From the NCBI GenBank assembly GCA_905250115.1, contig CAJNOI010000004.1, positions 1,030,621 to 1,094,620 on the forward strand: 64,000 nucleotides of DNA, read 5' to 3'. The notes below the pieces were generated by a model. That model was not told the origin of the DNA, searched no databases, and was given only the letters and a program-made list of their open reading frames with translations. The DNA is from Adineta steineri. Taxonomy: Eukaryota > Rotifera > Eurotatoria > Adinetida > Adinetidae. Positions 12,301-25,739 of this stretch are shown here, piece after piece. Both the position numbers and the translations under genes were made by a program. Every line of letters starts with the position of its first letter. Positions within the stretch are counted from its first letter, which is position 1.

Positions 12301-15300
12301 TTTATATCATATTATTGTCTAATATAACGAATGTCTGAAAAGATATTATCATCAAAATTATTCATATCAGAGAACAACAAAAGCAAGAATATAATTGTTC
12401 ACATAATGAAAAGAAAAATAATATGAATATCATATATATATATATTCTATCAAGAATAATTAGTTATTTTAAATATGATAGATTTTCTTGTCTACTTCTG
12501 AAATGTGATCATTATTATTTTTCTTTTTTTTTTACCTTCAATCATTATTTCTACTTCACCAGCTACAATTGGTACAAATGGAAGATAAAGTCGTCGTACT
12601 TCATTTGGATATAAAATAACTAATACATGATGTTGTCCTTCAGTTAATCTTGGTGCATAAGATGATACAACACCATTTTGATCAAGATTAATAAAACGAT
12701 AATGATCTGATGCATGTAAGATAATTAATGCTTCAATACGATGTGATTGAAAATTAAATACATCAACACGTGCACCAATTTGTTCACCAAGTCGAACAAT
12801 AGGTGGAATTTCAACTTTAATAAAGAATTGTCTTGTACCTTCATATATAAATGGTACATCAAGAACACCAAAACCTGTTAAACGACTAACAGCAACTGCT
12901 GTTATTACCCATGTTGCAATTACATTTGGTACTGTTGTACGAAATTGTACACGACCATCTGGATAAGCAAATTGTTGATGCCACATAAAATCAAGTTGTA
13001 ATTCACGTTCCCAATATGGCCATAAACGACGATATAATGGAGTAAAATCATATTGACTAATTGTTGTTGTTGTATTACCTGAAAAACGAAATGAAATTTA
13101 AAAAAAATAATTTGAATTAAATTTATTCTCTTACATTTAACTTCATCTGATGCATCTCGACAATCAAGAATACCATTACATTTTAATGGTGGTGGATAAC
13201 ATGTACCATCTGCACATTGTAGTAAACCATTTTGTGCACATGCTGTTTGTATTGCTTGAACATTAACATCAGTAAACATTTGCATACCAGATGAATTAAA
13301 TGTTGAACCAGCATCATAACCATATGATTGCGATGGAAAAAATACTCGATTTGTTGGTATATTTATTTCAGAATACCATGTATGTTGAAAACTTGTTGTT
13401 GCATAATGATCAAATGAATATAATTCATCGTAAAGCTAAAAAAGATTTTAATAATAAAATCGTTCATTCATATAGATAATATTTTAAAAAAAAATTTAAT
13501 TACCATAACTGGAGTAATTTGATTTCCTGGTGGAAATAAACGTGTCTGCACAAGACCAAGGCCAGCAAATGCAACAAATGATTGTGGTGATGCATATGCT
13601 AGTACTTCAATAGTATTTCCTGTAAAATCTTTTCGTCGATTTATTGTTATATTAACACGATTGGTAACTGATGATGTATTTACATGAAAATTCATACTAT
13701 CTGCAACAATTTCACCATCATAACGTACATAATAAACAAGTATATGAGCTGACGGTGCCATTTCACGACTAACACCAACATCAAATGTTTTTTGTTTAGC
13801 ACCATCCATTGGAAGAATATTAGTAAAAATTAATTTGCCAGCTGATGTTATATGATAATAAACATAATCAACATATTGTGTTATATTAACACGAAATAAC
13901 ATAAAATCACCAACACGTGGTGTTCCCGTACTTGATGTTACTTGTAAATAACTATTTGATGGTGATAAATAACGTATAGCACGTTGTTCATCATCACTAC
14001 CAACGACTTTTATATTATTATCATATAGTTCAGCCCGAAGAGTTATAAATAATATTGATGGATCAGCTGGTGCTAGAAATTGATGTGAAACTATAGCTGA
14101 TGAATCAATTATATAATCAGCAGGAGGTTGTGTTGGACCATTATCAGTTTCTGTATATATACGAATAAATCGACCAAGTCCAGGAGGAAATTTTGATCCA
14201 TCAGCATTAACAGCAGCAACATAAGTTGTAAAAATCATACGAGGTTTAAAAACCATTGATGGACCACCCAGAAAATGTAAACGTGTACCAGGCCTATAGA
14301 ATGAAACAACAGTAGTACCATTATTTGTTTCATTCCACCATGGATCACGAACAAGTGCTGTTATTAATATTTCTTTTCCATCTAGATCAGGTACAAGTGT
14401 ACGAATAGTAGCAATTGGAATAAAAAATCCAGCAACACCATTAAAATCATCAATTGTTGTTACAAATGATGGTGTTGAATGATCAAATTCAACATCTTTT
14501 AATGGATTTGCTCGTGGATCATATGGAACAGACATATCACGTGCACGAACAACAACTCGAGCATAACCAAGTACACCCATACCAGTTGAATAATTAGCTG
14601 TAACAATTCCACCAACACCAGGAGTATCTGTTGGTAAATAATATGGAACAGTAACATTAACTTCAAATTTTCGAGCATAAAATTCATAAAGTTCAAATGT
14701 TTTCGTTGCCTCATAACCCATAACACGACATTTTATTGTCCAAATACCTTCTGGTGGTGCATCATTAATTGGATACTTAAAAACAGAAAATAGAGAATTT
14801 TTTAAATAGTCAATCGAAATATTTTACTTCAAGCGAAACCATGCCAGCTGTTGTTTGTTGATTTTCCCATTTACGTAAGATATGTCCTGATGGACCGTGC
14901 ATATAAACATCAATTGTATGATAATAACCACTTAAATCAGGATATATAGGTATACAACGAAATTGTACAACTGTTTCATGACGATAAACAGGTCGATCAA
15001 GTTGTATAAGTATAGTTACAGCTTTTTGTTCAAATATTAATTGTGAAACATTATAAAATTTTTGTTCACCTGTTAATAATTTTCCTTCAAGTGTTAAACG
15101 ATATGTTCCACTACGAACATTATTTGGTATGCGCATTTCTAATGAACGTGGTACACCAACAAAAAATAGATCTTCAGCTGCAGCAACATCCATATCATCA
15201 TTTGATATTAATGCTTTAACCATCATTGGATTCCATTCATCACGTAAAATAGTTACACTTAATGCAACTAATTGTGCTGGTCGAACAGTACGTGGACCTA

Positions 15301-15574
15301 TTATAATATATGATGGCGTAATAGGTATTCGTGCAAATTGTGATGAAACAATATTTAATGAAATTTGTCGACGATGAATGGAATGATTACCAGAAGTATG
15401 TTGATCATCATCAAGATGATCATAAATGAAAAGTCCATCAGCGTTCTTTTCAATTCTATTTGTATCATTTTGAGTATAGTATGGAAAGAAATCTGATGAT
15501 TGCTGAGTTAATATTACTGGAAATATACAAAAAAGATGTATTTGGAGCCAAAGAATAAGAAGTGTATGCTCCAT
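9376..15574 (-). CDS. Macroglobulin complement-related (Mcr/TEP6)-like protein lacking the thioester
   Basis: Nine exons, 1,600 residues: 14828-15574, 13504-14775, 13135-13435, 12536-13078, 11649-12011, 10970-11587, 10722-10907, 9930-10213, 9376-9864. The sum is divisible by three. A signal peptide (LLILWLQIHLFCIF) starts the protein, followed by alpha-2-macroglobulin MG domains. An LDL-receptor class A module (LLQCADGTCYPPP, then CRDASDEVKC) sits mid-protein; its last Cys codon is split by the 13135/13078 intron. An alpha-alpha toroid domain and a receptor-binding domain complete it. Complement-like proteins normally carry GCGEQ before the toroid; here the position reads LQGHGGRAFDQEK, so Cys and Gln are absent and no thioester can form. 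LDLa plus thioester loss is the arrangement of insect Mcr, which works in septate junctions and in efferocytosis or autophagy signalling. The exon 8 donor (GTCTGT) is weak. CD109 and CPAMD8 are less likely because they lack a central LDLa. Confidence 0.9.
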
Positions 15575-16187
15575 CTAAAACAAAAAATCAATTGAACAAT
15601 GTAACAAAATGAAAAATAAATAAAGTTTTAAAATGGTGACTTTTTTTTGAAAGGTGTTAAACTATAGTGTGTTTGTTTTTCGGAATAACCAATGAGTTCT
15701 TACATAATGATGTCTATGTCAATAAAACAAATTTATTTTTATTTCTCTAAACTTCTATTTTATAATTATAGAAATATTTAAAATAATATTATTTATAATT
15801 TCTATATATGACATCTAGATGTCGCTAAAACATGAATAATTGTTCATGAATGACCTTTACAAGGTACTTCTCTGTTTTATCACGCGATAAATTTGATAAA
15901 ACAATAAAAGAATTTTATGATTTAACCTTGTAAATATTGATCGTTTTTTATTACGATAGTTTTTATAAGAAAATATTTACAATAAAATGTCTTTTTGAAT
16001 AAGTTTAAACTTATTCACTTGAATATAAGAAACAAATCATCTTAGCTGACTGTCTTAACGAAAGATATTTAATAAAATATCGAACTTTTCATTACATAAC
16101 TTAATTTTATTTGTTTGAAAATAAAATTTTACTATTTCATATACAAAGATAGAATTGAAAAGATATTAAAATAGTTGATACTATGTT
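15575..16187. other. Intergenic spacer with a perfect palindrome
   Basis: Holds the promoter side of the Mcr-like gene and the 3' side of the kinesin-like gene. No gene is visible. It contains a perfect 22-bp palindrome at 15996-16017 and a short hairpin at 15876-15905 (GTTTTATCA against TGATAAAAC). Confidence 0.5.
15996..16017. repeat. 22-bp perfect palindrome
   Basis: The sequence reads TGAATAAGTTT followed by its exact reverse complement, with no spacer. It lies between the kinesin-like stop (16188) and the Mcr-like start (15574). It could be a dimeric factor site or a chance AT-rich palindrome. Confidence 0.85.
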
Positions 16188-19100
16188 CTAAAATTTATCA
16201 TCATTATCATTACTAATAATGTGAGATAATTTTGCTTGTTTTTGACGTCGTTTATTAATACGTTTTAAACAAAAACGAAGATTTCGAGCAAATTCAAGTG
16301 TTGATTTTGTTGCAATACGATGTCGATGACCTGGATTAATTGTTCCAATATAATAAATATTTGATCGTTCATGAAATATATATGGTTGAATTAATCGAGT
16401 TAAAATATCATTATTAAATGCTAAATAATATCATCAAATTTATAAATCCAGTTAAAATTATTTATTCTACCTGTCCGAATTCGATCTGGATTTTGTCGAA
16501 TACCTAATAATGCTCTTTTCAATGATAATATAGTTTTATTTAATGAATTAATTAAAAATCTTCTTCTATATGAACATAAATTTCGTGAATAAATATATTG
16601 AGATGATGCTAATATAACAATCATTAAAGAACCTACAATAATCGATTGATCTTTTTGATAAAAATTAATTTGTATCAATTGATGAATAAAACGACGACGT
16701 TTTTTTATTTGACATACAATATAATCAATATCATGATCAGTTTTAACATGAAATTCATCATTGGGTATTAATGTCCAATTCATTGATTTTAATAAACGTA
16801 TTGGAGAATAATTTTGTAAAAGATCAACAATTCGATTATGACATATACCAAGTAATTTTATATAAATATCATAGGTTGATAAAAGATGAATTAAATCAAA
16901 TCCAAATAAATCAATTAAAGAACGAAGAAGTGATGTTTTACCCGAATATTTTCCACCACCAATTAGACATAAACATCTATGTACATATATATGACTAAAT
17001 ATGTAAACAATTTTATATACTCTTACTTGCTATTATCAAGTGCTTTATCGAGTAATGGAGAAAGAGTTGAATGATAAATAGAATTTATTTGACAATATTC
17101 ATCAAATGTTTGATCACATTTAAATATTCGATTTTTAATAAATACTTGATTATCAACAGTTATCGATGGTATATGAAGGAGCATTGTTTGAGAATCAATA
17201 ATACTTATAATATCAACTTCTTTAAATACATTCTGTTCAAATTGTGTCAATGGACGTTTTCGTAAATATATTTGAATATTTTTATTTGAATCTAATCGTT
17301 TTGAAGATTTTTTAATAGTATCTAATGATGTTTGTCGATATTTTTCTCGTTCATTATTGACTAAATCAGCAAAAGCCCATTTATTTACAATAGTACATGC
17401 ATTTGGATCATCAATTAAATCAATTTCATCAGTTAATATTGGATATTGTCTACCACGTACTCTATTTCCTATTGACGGATCTAATAAATACATATATTGG
17501 TATTTATTTTGTTCAGTTTTAGATATGTGATGTTGTTGTTGTTGTTGCCAATTGATTATTGATTCAAATGCTTGTTTATCATCATTTTTTTCTGATGACA
17601 TAAGACGATAAAAACGATGAGTAAGTGATTCATTTGTTTGATACAATTGAGAAGATGATTGATGACGAACATGAATCGATGGTAAATAAAATAATTGACG
17701 AGCAATTGAAGATGAATGATGATGAGGTCCAATAGTTCCACATTCAAATTTTTCAATTTGTGTTACTGGAAGACGAATCATAGGTCGACGAAAAGGATCA
17801 TTTGATAATTTTTTCATTTGATGTTCACCACATGATTGTTCTATACTTGGTACTATAACGAACAAAGAATATATGTCAATATATAAATAAAAATTTTACA
17901 TTTCGAAGAATCTATAGTATAAGCTTGATGATCACCACGTGCTTTTAAATTAAATGGCATTAATTGTGATTCAGTAATCATTCGATTTTTATTTTGTTTT
18001 TTCATATATAGTTTATGAATTTGTGAATTTTTTTCATCTTGTTCATCAATTATAAGAATTTGACTAATATCCTCTTGACTTGGCATCCATGCATCAGATC
18101 CTTGTTCACTATCATATGTAAGATCGGAATTTGTTAGCAAATTATTATTTGTAAATTTCTTCTTTGTTTTTTCGATATCTTTTTCTTTTGATTTTGAATA
18201 TGTATATGATTGATTTTGTATTGATCGCGATGTTTTTCTTAATATTTTACGTTTAGTAATAGAATCTGATGTTTCTTTAATTTCATCTTTAGAGTAATTT
18301 TTCTTATTTGTGTTTTGTATTGGTATAATTTCTTTCTGATCACTGAATGTTGATTGTGTACTTGGTAAATGATTGGTAGTAGTTGTATTACTTGAAGATG
18401 TGCTTACGTCTGTTATAGATAATATTGTATTTGGTCTTATTGGCTGAACAGTATTTGAAGTTTGTTTGAGTGAAGAACGTTTTGATAAGAGCTTTCTTGT
18501 TGATGGTGAAGATGTATGATTACGAACTAATGAATTACTCAAAGATAATGGATGTTTCTGTGAATCATCGAATTTGTCAGAGATCAAACTAGAAACAAAA
18601 AAGAGAGATTCATGATTATTTAAATATCGAAATATTTCTTGGAAATCAAAACAAAGTATATACTTATTCATGTGAATAAGATTGACTGAAGATATATTAT
18701 TCAATCCTTGAGTTTCTTTTGCTGACGTAGGTAATATATAATTTGATATTGATATATCGTTTTTATTTTCTAAAGAAGAAACATAGAATTTTGAATTCTG
18801 ATCTTGTATATTATCATTGATTGTAGATGATGGTAATGTAGTAATCGTAGTTGACATTATTGATCGTTTCTTTGTTGAAGAAAGTGAATCGACTCGTTTA
18901 GATTCATGATGATGTAATTGGTCTTGATTTTTTTCTTCATGTTTAATATCGTTCATATCGCTATGATTGTCCATTGTATAGATAGATGGTAACACTAAAT
19001 ATAAAATTTAATATTAGTGGAAACATTCTCGTTTCTTATACACTGTTGACTTGAATTTTCATTTGTTAAAGATTTTATCTTTTCCAATTGATAATCTTTG

Positions 19101-22100
19101 TCACGAAGACTGTAAAATAAAATAAGATTATACATTTTTAAATGAATTTCACTAATTGTAAACCTTTGCTCGAATTGAGATGATGATTGAATGTTTGGTG
19201 CTTCTTTTGAACTGTTATCTCTACTATTCACGCGCTTTAAAAAAAAATACGCAAAAACTACATAATGATTGGCTGAAATCATTTTTACTTCGGATTCAAC
19301 ACTATTTTCATCTGAAGAAGATTTTTCTGTATTTTCAGGAATCATTTGAGTCTGCCTCAATTTCATGTCAGGATTAGTAATAGAAGTAGTTGATGTAAAA
19401 GAAGAATGCGATGTTGTGATAGGTGGACCTAGAAAAAATAACATGTTTATCAAATGAAATATAGATCATATGTAATTAATATTCGATTTTTTGCTTACTT
19501 CGAATATCTTCAATATCTATTTTTGGTCGAGAAAATGTTTTATTAATTGTTAATTTAATCTTCGAATGTTGATTATCTGTTTTATCAATACTGAAGTTTT
19601 CTGTACTTTTTGAGAATGATGATGATACATGATTTGTATCATTGAATGAAACTGATTCTTTTGATGGCTTCTTAGAGACAACTGAACAATTATTGATTTG
19701 AAAAGCAAGAATAAAATATTATATTTTAAGACAATATGCTTTCCTACTATGTTCATTTTGCAAATCATCATTACTACGAATTAACTTGTTCGTTAAGTCT
19801 TCTTTATGAATATCATCAACTGAAAGTGCATGTGCATCGGTTATAGATTTCTGAGATCTCTCGTCTGTATCTATTGAAGTTGTTTTCACCAATGGTGTTA
19901 CTGATTCTATGAATATAAAATAAGATAAAATAATAGTAAAGTATAATTAATAAATACTGTTACTAGATGATTCTTTATCGAGCAAATTTGGAATATTGTC
20001 ATGTTCGACTACTAACTCATTTTCTTTCGATATCAGACTAAAATCAAAATATACGTAAAATGATCATTTCTATAAAATACAGTACAAATTACTTTGATGG
20101 AAATGAAGATGGTTCTAGAGAAGAAGGTAATGGTGTATCTAATTTTTTGTATTTGATATTTTCACTTTTCTAAATAAATATGTACGATGAATCTATTCGA
20201 AAGTAAAAACTATATATTTACCGGAGTTTGTGATGGAGAAAGCATTGTATTTGTTGATTGTTGTGTAATATGATGATTCAATGCTAAAATAATAGTCATT
20301 TGAAATTCATCTGAAATTGTATTATTGATTGTTTCATTCGATAGTTTTTTATCTTTATCATAATGTAATAAATTCGTTACGTTGTTTTGATCTTCAAAAT
20401 CGATTGGTAAGTGTTCTTTTAAATCTGACGTAGAATTATCATTGAGAATTGATTCTTTAAATGAAATACTATCAGTTTGATCACGTAAATGAGTTAACAG
20501 AGAATTAGATTGTATTATATCGGGTACGTTAAAATATTGTGTTAAAACTGGTAGTTGAGATCGATTAATTCTATTATCGTGTTTGAATATTATTGAAGTA
20601 GCTCGAAATGGATGTTTACTAAACATTGATGTGTCGACGTAAGAAGAATGAGGTGCATAGTTAATATATGTACTAGATTCATTTGTTTCTATTAAATCCT
20701 ATAAGCAACACAAAAAGAAGAGAATGTTTTTAAAAGTAAAAATTTCAGGAATAAAATAAATAATTTACTTGATTATCATTCTCATCGATGGACAATGATG
20801 AATTTACCATTGTATCTTCAATAGCTAAAATAGGTGATATTTTTTTATCACTTTCACTATCAACAAATAGACTTTGCAACGATTGAGTATCTTGATGTAT
20901 TTGATTTGATAATTCCATATCTGAATGAGTTATAGATTCAGTGACTAGCAATTGTGGTTCATCAATAATAATAGCAAAAGAAGTAGATTGTTGTTCTTCG
21001 TTGAAAATATTATCATTACTTTTCTTTTCATAAAACGGTGGTAACTGATCTTCTAAATTTAGAATTTGTTTCGAGGGTATTTCTGTTGTCGTCATTTCTA
21101 TAATTTTTATTTCAGTTGGTTCAAATTGTTCATGAAGTTTAGAGGAACCGTATTCTGGAACAATCATTGAGAGAGTATGTTCTTCTTTTATTAAGATAAT
21201 ATCTGCATGATATAGTATGCTTTGTTTATCATTCGTATCAATCTTGATTCGATCACTAACCAATAAAGATGATAATGTTGGAACAATATCTATAGTATTT
21301 AATAGTTTGAGTTTTATTTAAATAGTATAGAAAAAAAACACTTAACTGGTTGTACTACTGGCATTATCAGATATTTTTGAAAACAGTGCATTCAACCATT
21401 TCGTTGGTACTTGATCATCATGTAAATCGTTTTCTGTTTTTGAAGATATGTTCGATATAGTATTAAAATCATTCTTAGTTGTGATTATGAAGTCTTTATC
21501 CAGATCGTTTGTCTCTAGTGGAATCTGTTCTCTCGACTTGATAAGTACTTGTTTGAATGTTTCACTTGAAATTTGTTCGTTTAAGGATGTGTATGGTATA
21601 GGATGGCATCGAATAAGACTAGCTGTTTCTTGATATTCTGATACGATAGTTTGTTGTTCTAAATCAAGAGTTGACTGTGATGATTCTATAGACTGTTGAA
21701 TGTTTTCTTCAATTTTTTGTGGTAAAACTACGAAAATTGATTCAGTTATTTTTTATTATAAAACAAAAGACATAAGATTACTTGGAACATCGGAAATAAG
21801 GGCAACATTATTTGAGATATGTCGATTAAATAATGGATCTTCTTTGTTTATTGTGAATGGTGTAATTATTTGTTCATATGTTTGTAAATGAGTTAATGTA
21901 TGAGATATTTCTTTGTCTAATTCTTCATAATGATTTTTTTCTAGTTGTAATACAATAGCTTCCTTTTCATTACCCAAAAGTCCAGTGTATTGTTTCATCA
22001 AAAGTTCAAGACTATCATGATGAATAATATTTGATTCAAAAATCTGAATTAAATGATTTATTTTGGATTGAATATCAATATTAAGAGTATCTTGAACGTC

Positions 22101-24802
22101 ATGCAATGCATAATCGTATTTCTCTACTAGACTTGTCAAAGGAATATCATCTGATTGATCTGATGTAGATATGGCAATAGTTGAAGAATCTATTATTTAA
22201 AAATACTTCTATTATTTTTGAATATTTTAGCAGTGAGATATAGTTTTCCATTACTTTTCACACTATGAAAGCTAGTTGTTTCATTAGTTATGGATATTTG
22301 AGATCTGTCTAGTTCTTCAATCTGACTTGTTCGTTGTATAAAAGGGTTGGTAATATTTTCACTATCGAATTCTTGATCATGATTTTTTTCTTTTTGTGTA
22401 GTTTGTTCTATTGAAAAAAGAATTCATTTTTTATGATAACGAATACGCATAACTAACCCGTATTGGTTACACTTGTATCTCTATGTTCTTTCTCATTGAT
22501 TGTCAAATCAATAATGGATGTATTCTTAGATAATTCCACTTGAATAATATCTGGTTCAATTAAACTACTGTTCAGTAATGTCATTGGAGAACTGAATTTT
22601 CTCTTTTTAATAGAACTTTGATCTTTATCATTAACGATAGGTGAAGATTCATTCGATATTTTTTGTTTATCCTATTGATTACAGAAAAAAATTTAAACGA
22701 AACTATATTTAGAATTATATGAAAAAAAAGATTATTTACTGTTAATATTCTATCATGACTACCCTTTGTTTTAGTTCTTTGAAACAAGTTAGTCGATTGA
22801 AATTCTTGATGTATCTCTGGTTTTGTTTGTGTTAAAGTTGAAATAAATTCAATACCTGAGGATGTTGTTTTTACTTTTCTTTGTTGTTTTGCTTTCGTAT
22901 GAATATAATTAAAAACATCTTGTAAACGTTGATTATCACATTGAGTAGTTGATTTAGCTGCATCATGTAATAACTGTTGAATTTCATTCGCGGAATATCC
23001 TTGATCAAATAAACGATCAACATATTGTTTCCAATTTTGTTCCGATGATATTTCAGATTGTTGATTATGACGTTTATCAATTTGTCTTACTGTTACTGCC
23101 ATATCCACTCTACCATTACATACAGTATTCTGTTTTGATTTTAAAACTGATGAACGATTGTTTCTTGTTGTTTTAAGATTATTTTGTGAATATAAACGTT
23201 CATCCAAAGATTTAAAATAAGACATTGCATAACGAATTTTTCGTTGTAATTGACCTGTTGTTAAACTATTTAATTTTTGAGTAGTATGTAAACGTTCAAC
23301 CTACAAAATTCGATACAAATATCGATTTAATAATTATAAAATGAAAATTTCGATTACAGTATCAAGTAATTGTTGTGCTATTTCACTAAGTGAAGAATGT
23401 GATTGTTCATTGATCAATTGTTCAATAAACTTGGACCATCGTTGTCCTATTTAAAAAAATATATCAATATTATTTTATAATCATTTGTTTACCATCTCCA
23501 TCGATAAGTGCATGTAAAATTCTTTCATCAATTGTTTCAATACGAATCTGACATAAATCATCAAAATGTCCTTTAATTGTATCAACTTGAATTTGACGTT
23601 CAATTTTAGTTGGATTATTAGTCTGTATAATAGTTACATTGGATATATCTTCGGATTGAATCATTTCATTAATATCTCTTAGACAAGATAATTTTGTTTG
23701 ACATATTTGATTTTTTTGAAGTGTAAGTAATGTTGACAGACGATCATGACGTTTATGAGCATTCATTATAGCTAAACATTTTGGTAATTTTGGTGTTTCG
23801 ACAAATTCTAAATTATTTGTTAACTGAAAAGATCAAAAATAAAAATTTATTGATTTCTTCAATTCTCATAAAATATTCTCTACATACATTGTGTTCAGAT
23901 TGAATAGCTAATTTTGTTGGTTGATTTGAATTGAATGCAGTTGCAATATTATTTAATGGTGCACCAACACTACTATCAATACTCATATGAAATGTATCTA
24001 AACATTCCGATGATGATAATGATATTTCATTTTCATTATCATTTAGAATTGATAAAAATCGTTGAAGTGGTGGTAGATGGACTAATGTATTAATTTGTAT
24101 AGCAACTGTTCTATACATTGATTTAGGATAATATATATCAGTAATAATAGCAGAAGGTATTAATTTTGATAGAGTTTCAATTGTATTTTCTTTATTTAAT
24201 AATGTCGATAATGTTGTTTGACATGTTCGATTAGCACAAATAATATATCCTTCGAGTGTTAATTCATTATTACATATAGAACAAGTAAAATAATTAGACA
24301 TATTTTTATTTGTAAACATTTGACATTTACAATCCTTGAGATCAATATCCATCATTCGAAAACATATAGTACATTCAGCTAAGAGAATATGTTTAAGTTG
24401 TCGACATTGTTCACATTTACGTACACAAGTACCTAATGGTCGAGCTTCTTGTTTTTGTAATTTAGAAAATTTTTGTAAAGATTTTTCTTGATTTTCAATT
24501 TGTTCCATTATTGTTGTAGTAGCAGTAGTATGAGATACACTTGTATGTGTTGCTGTTGAATGTGATGAAATACTATGTTCCATTTGTTTTTGTTGTTGAT
24601 AATATCGTTTACGCCATGATCGAGTTCGATTTATTGAACGATCAATATTGATATTCGACTGTTTTGATATCATAAGTGCAGTAGTATTTGATGTTGAATC
24701 TAATATAGATGTAACTGATGATGTCGACGATAAAGAATTGACAGGTTGACTCAATGTCAATGTTGAATAATTATCGTCACCATTTCGTTGATGATATTCC
24801 AT
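16188..24802 (-). CDS. Long disordered protein with N-terminal Cys-rich region and C-terminal degenerate kinesin-13-like domain
   Basis: A continuous chain of open segments joined by short GT-AG introns, probably one gene of over 2,000 residues; two adjacent genes cannot be excluded. The N-terminus (ATG 24802) is Ser/Thr-rich, then has a Cys-rich, probably zinc-binding block (CVRKCEQC, ECTIC, CKC, CSICN, CANRTC). A helical segment and a long Ser/Thr/Gln/Glu-rich disordered stretch follow. The C-terminal exons 17027-17852, 16471-16976 and 16188-16420 resemble a kinesin motor of kinesin-13 type: IQIYLRKRPL, FDEYCQINSIYHSTLSPLLDKAL, then GGGKYSGKTSLL where YGQTGSGKT is expected, LNKTILSLKRALL (family INKSLLALK) and a last segment like the motor's final strand and helix. 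Walker A (GxxxxGKT) is kept, but the switch II motif DLAGSE is replaced by VILASSQ and no NxxSSRSH switch I is recognisable. Such a protein probably does not hydrolyse ATP normally. Confidence 0.65.
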
Positions 24803-25739
24803 GAGAAAGATAATATTTAAATTTTATTGCATATAAAATAAAAAATCACATCAGTCGTTTTCGTTAAATGTTAATAATCATATAAAGAATAACTTTTTTT
24901 TGTTATCAGATTTACTTTAAGAAGATGAAAGAAAAGAAGCATATCCACATTGGTAATTATATTTTTATTATCTTTTATTCATTTATTTATTTTGAACGCG
25001 CCAATTAATATTAGTTTTGAAATAAAAGTATTATAAATATTATTTTAATCATGTATGTTACATGCTGTTTTTTGACTGATGATATAGTCATTTATGTCCT
25101 GTCAAATATGTTATTGCCTAATGAAAATAAAGGCAAAAGTACACTATGAATATCTTTATCCCTTCAATATGAAATATGTTCAGTATTATACATTAAAAAA
25201 ACGAGACAAAACAGCTGAAGGTCAATATTCCTAGCTAAATATATTTATATATATGTAATCACAATGTCCTTCATCATCGCTCTTAGCGGGTGTCGATATA
25301 TATGTAAAACATGATTATCATCTGGTAAAAATCAACAGATTTTCTTGATATTTTATAACCTTCTATTTATATATTATTCATAAAGTGTCAATTTATTAAA
25401 GAATACAGTGATAAATTAGTTATGTTCTAAATAAACTACATTTAAATATCTGTGTGAAAATGAATTATTTGTCCATTAATAATTCATCATCTAGTCTAAG
25501 GCAGCAACAATACAGATGATTTGTAAGCATAGTACAAAAGCGTAATACATTAGAAAGAAAAAGATTTGTACTGCATCATTTGTCGATCATATATGTATGA
25601 AAAAAAATGACAGATACTGTTCGAAATCACTTTACAAAAAAAACATCTGTAAATAAATTTCGTATATAGCATGAGAGCAGCGATGATAAAATATAAGCAG
25701 AAGAAAAAAAAGAAGAATGGCGAAGTAAATTTTTCTTTT
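24803..25739. other. Intergenic spacer
   Basis: AT-rich, with no supported gene on either strand. It lies between the start of the kinesin-like gene and the stop of the next minus-strand gene, so it should hold the promoter of the former and the 3' UTR of the latter. Confidence 0.5.
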
